Shown: one piece after another, positions 4,434-6,657 of the stretch
Position numbering within the stretch: position 1 is the stretch's first letter
Layout: each line of letters begins with the position of its first letter
From: Phycisphaerales bacterium
Lineage (GTDB): Bacteria > Planctomycetota > Phycisphaerae > Tepidisphaerales > Tepidisphaeraceae
DNA: 6,657 bases
Direction of reading: 5' to 3'
Assembly (NCBI GenBank): GCA_003153655.1
Contig: PMAK01000003.1
Coordinates: forward strand, 208-6,864
Program-made: the position numbers and the translations under genes
Notes under the pieces: model-generated
Database searches by the model: none
Told to the model about the DNA's origin: nothing
The model's input: the letters and a program-made list of their open reading frames with translations, nothing else

Positions 4434-6208
4434 CGCTGATACCGATTCCTTCCGCCCGGCGCAAACGTTAAAAACATCCGCTCAAAGCTGTACATTGTAT
4501 TGTCCGTCGAATTGGATAGGGTCACAGTGAACCATGCACCGCCGAGACGCGCCATAAACGTGGGCTGTCGCCGATCATTTGGCATATTGAAATTCAGTGT
4601 CTTGTAGAGAGTGCTACTTTGCGTCGGCCATGAGTACCCGTCATTATCCACGTCTGCCGCGACAGCGCCGGCCCTCACTGTAAGATTGGCGTTCCAAGGC
4701 GTCGTGCTGATGGATGCCAGCGATTCGTAGCCAAAGACGTACCCAACGGTTTGAATCTCAAAGCCCGCGATTGTGTACGTAGACAGAATCGGGTGAGGCA
4801 GAGTCACCGAAGTTCCGCTAGCTGACACCGGATCGGCAAAAATTGGATCGCCGGTTGAATTCACAAAGAATCCCGCGCCCACGGCCTCAATTGGCTGGTT
4901 CACTGTGAAATTGACGTTGGTAGAATCCACCGTGCCCGTCAATCCCGTGCTGGCGCTCCCGAACGTTGAACCTGCTCCAACCTGGGTCGCTGATAGTCCA
5001 GTCGAAATAAACGTTATGGGGTTGACCTCGCCCATATCCACTTCGACCCGCTGCAAAATTGCTTCGCCAACAGGATTTGGATTGATTGGGGCGAAGGTGA
5101 TAAATGAGTTGATGGCGGTCCCGCCCGAAGTTCCAGACCCCGAAAGTGCGAACGTCGTCACGTCCTGATCCTGCAATTGCCCCGAATCAACCTGATATAC
5201 CGCGCCATCCCAACCACCCAAGGCGATTGTTTGAATCGCAGAAGTTGGGCCGATAGGAAAGCCAAATGGGTCGGTAGATCGGGCGGAGTAACCCGGCACG
5301 TATGACGCCACACAAGTTGGCCCCATCAAAGGCGCATATTCGACCGGCCACATTCCACCGTTTCGGGTGTCATAAATGAGGTGTGTTCCCACGCTCTGGT
5401 CGCGCGGACTCACGTAGATGTGAATGTACTTGTTGGTCTCATCGTAAATCAGAGACACGTTGTTTTGGTTGCGGTCGAGGTTCTGGAAAAACTGATCGTA
5501 TGATTGCCCGCTTAAAAGTTGCGGTGGCTGATATTGCGCCCAAAACGGCCGCACTGAATACAAGCCAGACGTGCCAACAAAATACAGCGTGTGCTGTGCG
5601 TCGGTACACCACGCTCGCGGTCCAACAATTCCCATTCCATCCGACATCAACACGAAACTACCGCCGTCACTTGGATCGCCTTCGATCAACCAAACCTGAT
5701 TGATGCAACCCACAATTGCCAAGTCATCATTGAAGGGGATAAACGCCGTCACAGGCTGGCCGATTTGCCCGGACTCGGAAAAGTTAGCGGCCCAGGCCGA
5801 GGCGGGATCGGTCGCGGCAAAGTTCATATCTTGCGCGTCTCCCATACGTGAGGCGTAAATGTTCTGCGGATTGTTTGCATCCTGCAACATAACGAGCCGA
5901 CCGCGCCACGTCGCATTCAGGGAGCAAAACGTAGGCGCAAGGCCGGTGCTAGTGGTGTAGGTACTCATCGCCCCCGTCGTCATGTTCAAATATGCTGAGG
6001 TGCTTCCCCCGTAATTCATATACGTGGCGAGATCGAGATAGCACATGCTGACGTTGTTGGTTGAGCTAAGAAGCGGCGGCGACTGATTGCCGGCGGTCGA
6101 GATCGTGGCCCCGTTCCCCACGTAAACGATGCCGTTTGTGGCCATAACGAGAACATTGAGATACCCGCTTGCAACGGACGGCTGAAAAATCGCTTCGCCT
6201 GCTAACAT
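4430..6208 (-). CDS. Phage virion protein, beta-propeller-like tail/neck component
   Basis: A 592-residue protein rich in Ser, Thr, Gly and Asn, with the repeated strand patterns of phage tail or neck hub proteins. WRGRLVMLQDANNPQNIYAS (101-120) followed by GDAQDMNF (123-130) is the typical blade in which a value is listed against position and sample. FNDDLAIVGCINQVWLIEG (159-177), HTLYFVGTSGLYSV (206-219), SLIYDETNKYIHIYVSP (252-268), HLIYDTRNGGMWPVEY (276-291) and GGWDGAVYQVDSG (331-343) are further blade-like units. Residues from about 360 are lower-complexity beta structure, and the protein ends in a basic GGRNRYQR. The start follows AGGTG four bases upstream, and an in-frame stop seven codons earlier excludes a longer protein. 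Such proteins usually have a linker before the first blade; here blade-like sequence begins almost at once, so the N-terminus may be shortened. The exact role (stabilisation/stopper versus tail tube) is inferred. Confidence 0.75.
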   Translation of the reverse strand: MLAGEAIFQPSVASGYLNVLVMATNGIVYVGNGATISTAGNQSPPLLSSTNNVSMCYLDLATYMNYGGSTSAYLNMTTGAMSTYTTSTGLAPTFCSLNATWRGRLVMLQDANNPQNIYASRMGDAQDMNFAATDPASAWAANFSESGQIGQPVTAFIPFNDDLAIVGCINQVWLIEGDPSDGGSFVLMSDGMGIVGPRAWCTDAQHTLYFVGTSGLYSVRPFWAQYQPPQLLSGQSYDQFFQNLDRNQNNVSLIYDETNKYIHIYVSPRDQSVGTHLIYDTRNGGMWPVEYAPLMGPTCVASYVPGYSARSTDPFGFPIGPTSAIQTIALGGWDGAVYQVDSGQLQDQDVTTFALSGSGTSGGTAINSFITFAPINPNPVGEAILQRVEVDMGEVNPITFISTGLSATQVGAGSTFGSASTGLTGTVDSTNVNFTVNQPIEAVGAGFFVNSTGDPIFADPVSASGTSVTLPHPILSTYTIAGFEIQTVGYVFGYESLASISTTPWNANLTVRAGAVAADVDNDGYSWPTQSSTLYKTLNFNMPNDRRQPTFMARLGGAWFTVTLSNSTDNTMYSFERMFLTFAPGGRNRYQR

Positions 6209-6248
6209 GCTGCACCTACTGCTTTCTTATTCGCTTCAACCGTTTCCA

Positions 6249-6657
6249 TTAAACCACGCTTGTTGAGTAGAGGGCCGAAGAAAAACCACTTGCTGTCGTC
6301 GAGATCGCGTCAATACCAGTAAAAGATAAAATGCTTTGTGTGACAGCGGCCCCTAATACACCGTTCAAGGATGTTTGCTGTTTGTAGGCGGTACTTCCTA
6401 TGACAAATTGCGCCGCAACGGTGATACTTCCACTCGTAGGCGGTCCAAAAGCCCCACCCTCCACATAAGTATTAGTATCGAGTAGCAAAGTGATTCCCCC
6501 CGCCTCGCCGATAAGCGCCCATAGGCCGATGCCAGAGCCGGGATCGTCAAAGCTAATTCCGTTGAATGTAGAAGGCCCAAATCCCCCAGCCATCCCCCAC
6601 AAAGATATTTGTCCCCCGACTGATGCAATCTGCCCCCCGCCTGTGGAACTTACTTGA
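6249..6657 (-). CDS. Glycine-rich phage-like structural protein (5'-truncated by window edge)
   Basis: The frame is open from the right edge to TAA at 6249-6251, giving at least 135 residues. An internal TTG near 6602 is not needed as a start, because the frame continues to the edge. The visible N-terminal part is Gly/Ser-rich (STGGGQIASVGGQISLWGM). SGIGLWALIGEAGGITLLLD is the most distinctive stretch, followed by beta-like Thr/Ser sequence and an aliphatic, unstructured end. It lies 40 bp upstream of the virion protein on the same strand and in a different frame, and probably belongs to the same transcript. I do not recognise a family; composition and context favour a virion component. Confidence 0.6.
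   Translation of the reverse strand, partial: QVSSTGGGQIASVGGQISLWGMAGGFGPSTFNGISFDDPGSGIGLWALIGEAGGITLLLDTNTYVEGGAFGPPTSGSITVAAQFVIGSTAYKQQTSLNGVLGAAVTQSILSFTGIDAISTTASGFSSALYSTSVV

Noticed and set aside
6249..6602. TTG near 6602 as the true start of the glycine-rich protein
   Set aside because: The frame continues without a stop to the right edge, so the real start is probably outside the window.
1..6657. CRISPR array, insertion sequence or transposase
   Set aside because: No regularly spaced repeats, no transposase motifs and no terminal inverted repeats with target duplications were seen.

Overview
The window looks like a bacterial chromosome segment carrying accessory DNA. A Planctomycetota-type host is the best guess, on three grounds: a DUF1844 protein with a charged, Pro/Ala-rich N-terminal half; a long, divergent RNase HII homologue with a GYG rather than GRG signature; and a CGCAGAGA-type inverted repeat between these two genes. 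This assignment rests on family knowledge and overall appearance, not on a marker gene, so it is tentative.

Layout, left to right. (1) 3-77: the last codons of an unidentified gene. (2) 122-1551: a compact type II restriction-modification pair. A BglII/BstYI-family endonuclease (+) and an MT-A70-family adenine methyltransferase (-) face each other, with 2 bp between their stop codons. A perfect 7-bp inverted repeat with a promoter-like -10 lies upstream of the methyltransferase. (3) 1763-3311: two host-type genes, a DUF1844 protein (+) and an RNase HII-like protein (-). They converge on a long imperfect inverted repeat that probably folds as a shared 3' hairpin. (4) 3331-3436: a promoter-like element and the 5' half of a tRNA-Asp(GUC) gene. 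The tRNA sequence stops just after the anticodon arm. A 17-bp piece of it (3410-3426) recurs in inverted orientation at 3571-3587. (5) 3676-6657: a small ORF on the + strand, then a run of minus-strand phage-like genes. In transcription order these are a glycine-rich partial protein, a beta-propeller-like virion protein, an ATGA-coupled small HTH protein and a 91-aa protein of unknown function.

How it fits together. The endonuclease and methyltransferase should form a self-contained defence module acting on a GATC-centred site. The phage-like block beside a truncated tRNA-Asp suggests an element integrated at, or rearranged against, that tRNA, with 3410-3436 as the likely chromosome/element boundary. 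No integrase gene, and no 3' half of the tRNA, is visible in the window, so the other end of the element must lie outside it. The most unusual points are the orphan 5' tRNA half with its inverted 17-bp copy, the divergent RNase HII active-site signature, and the pairing of a BglII-type nuclease with an MT-A70 enzyme.
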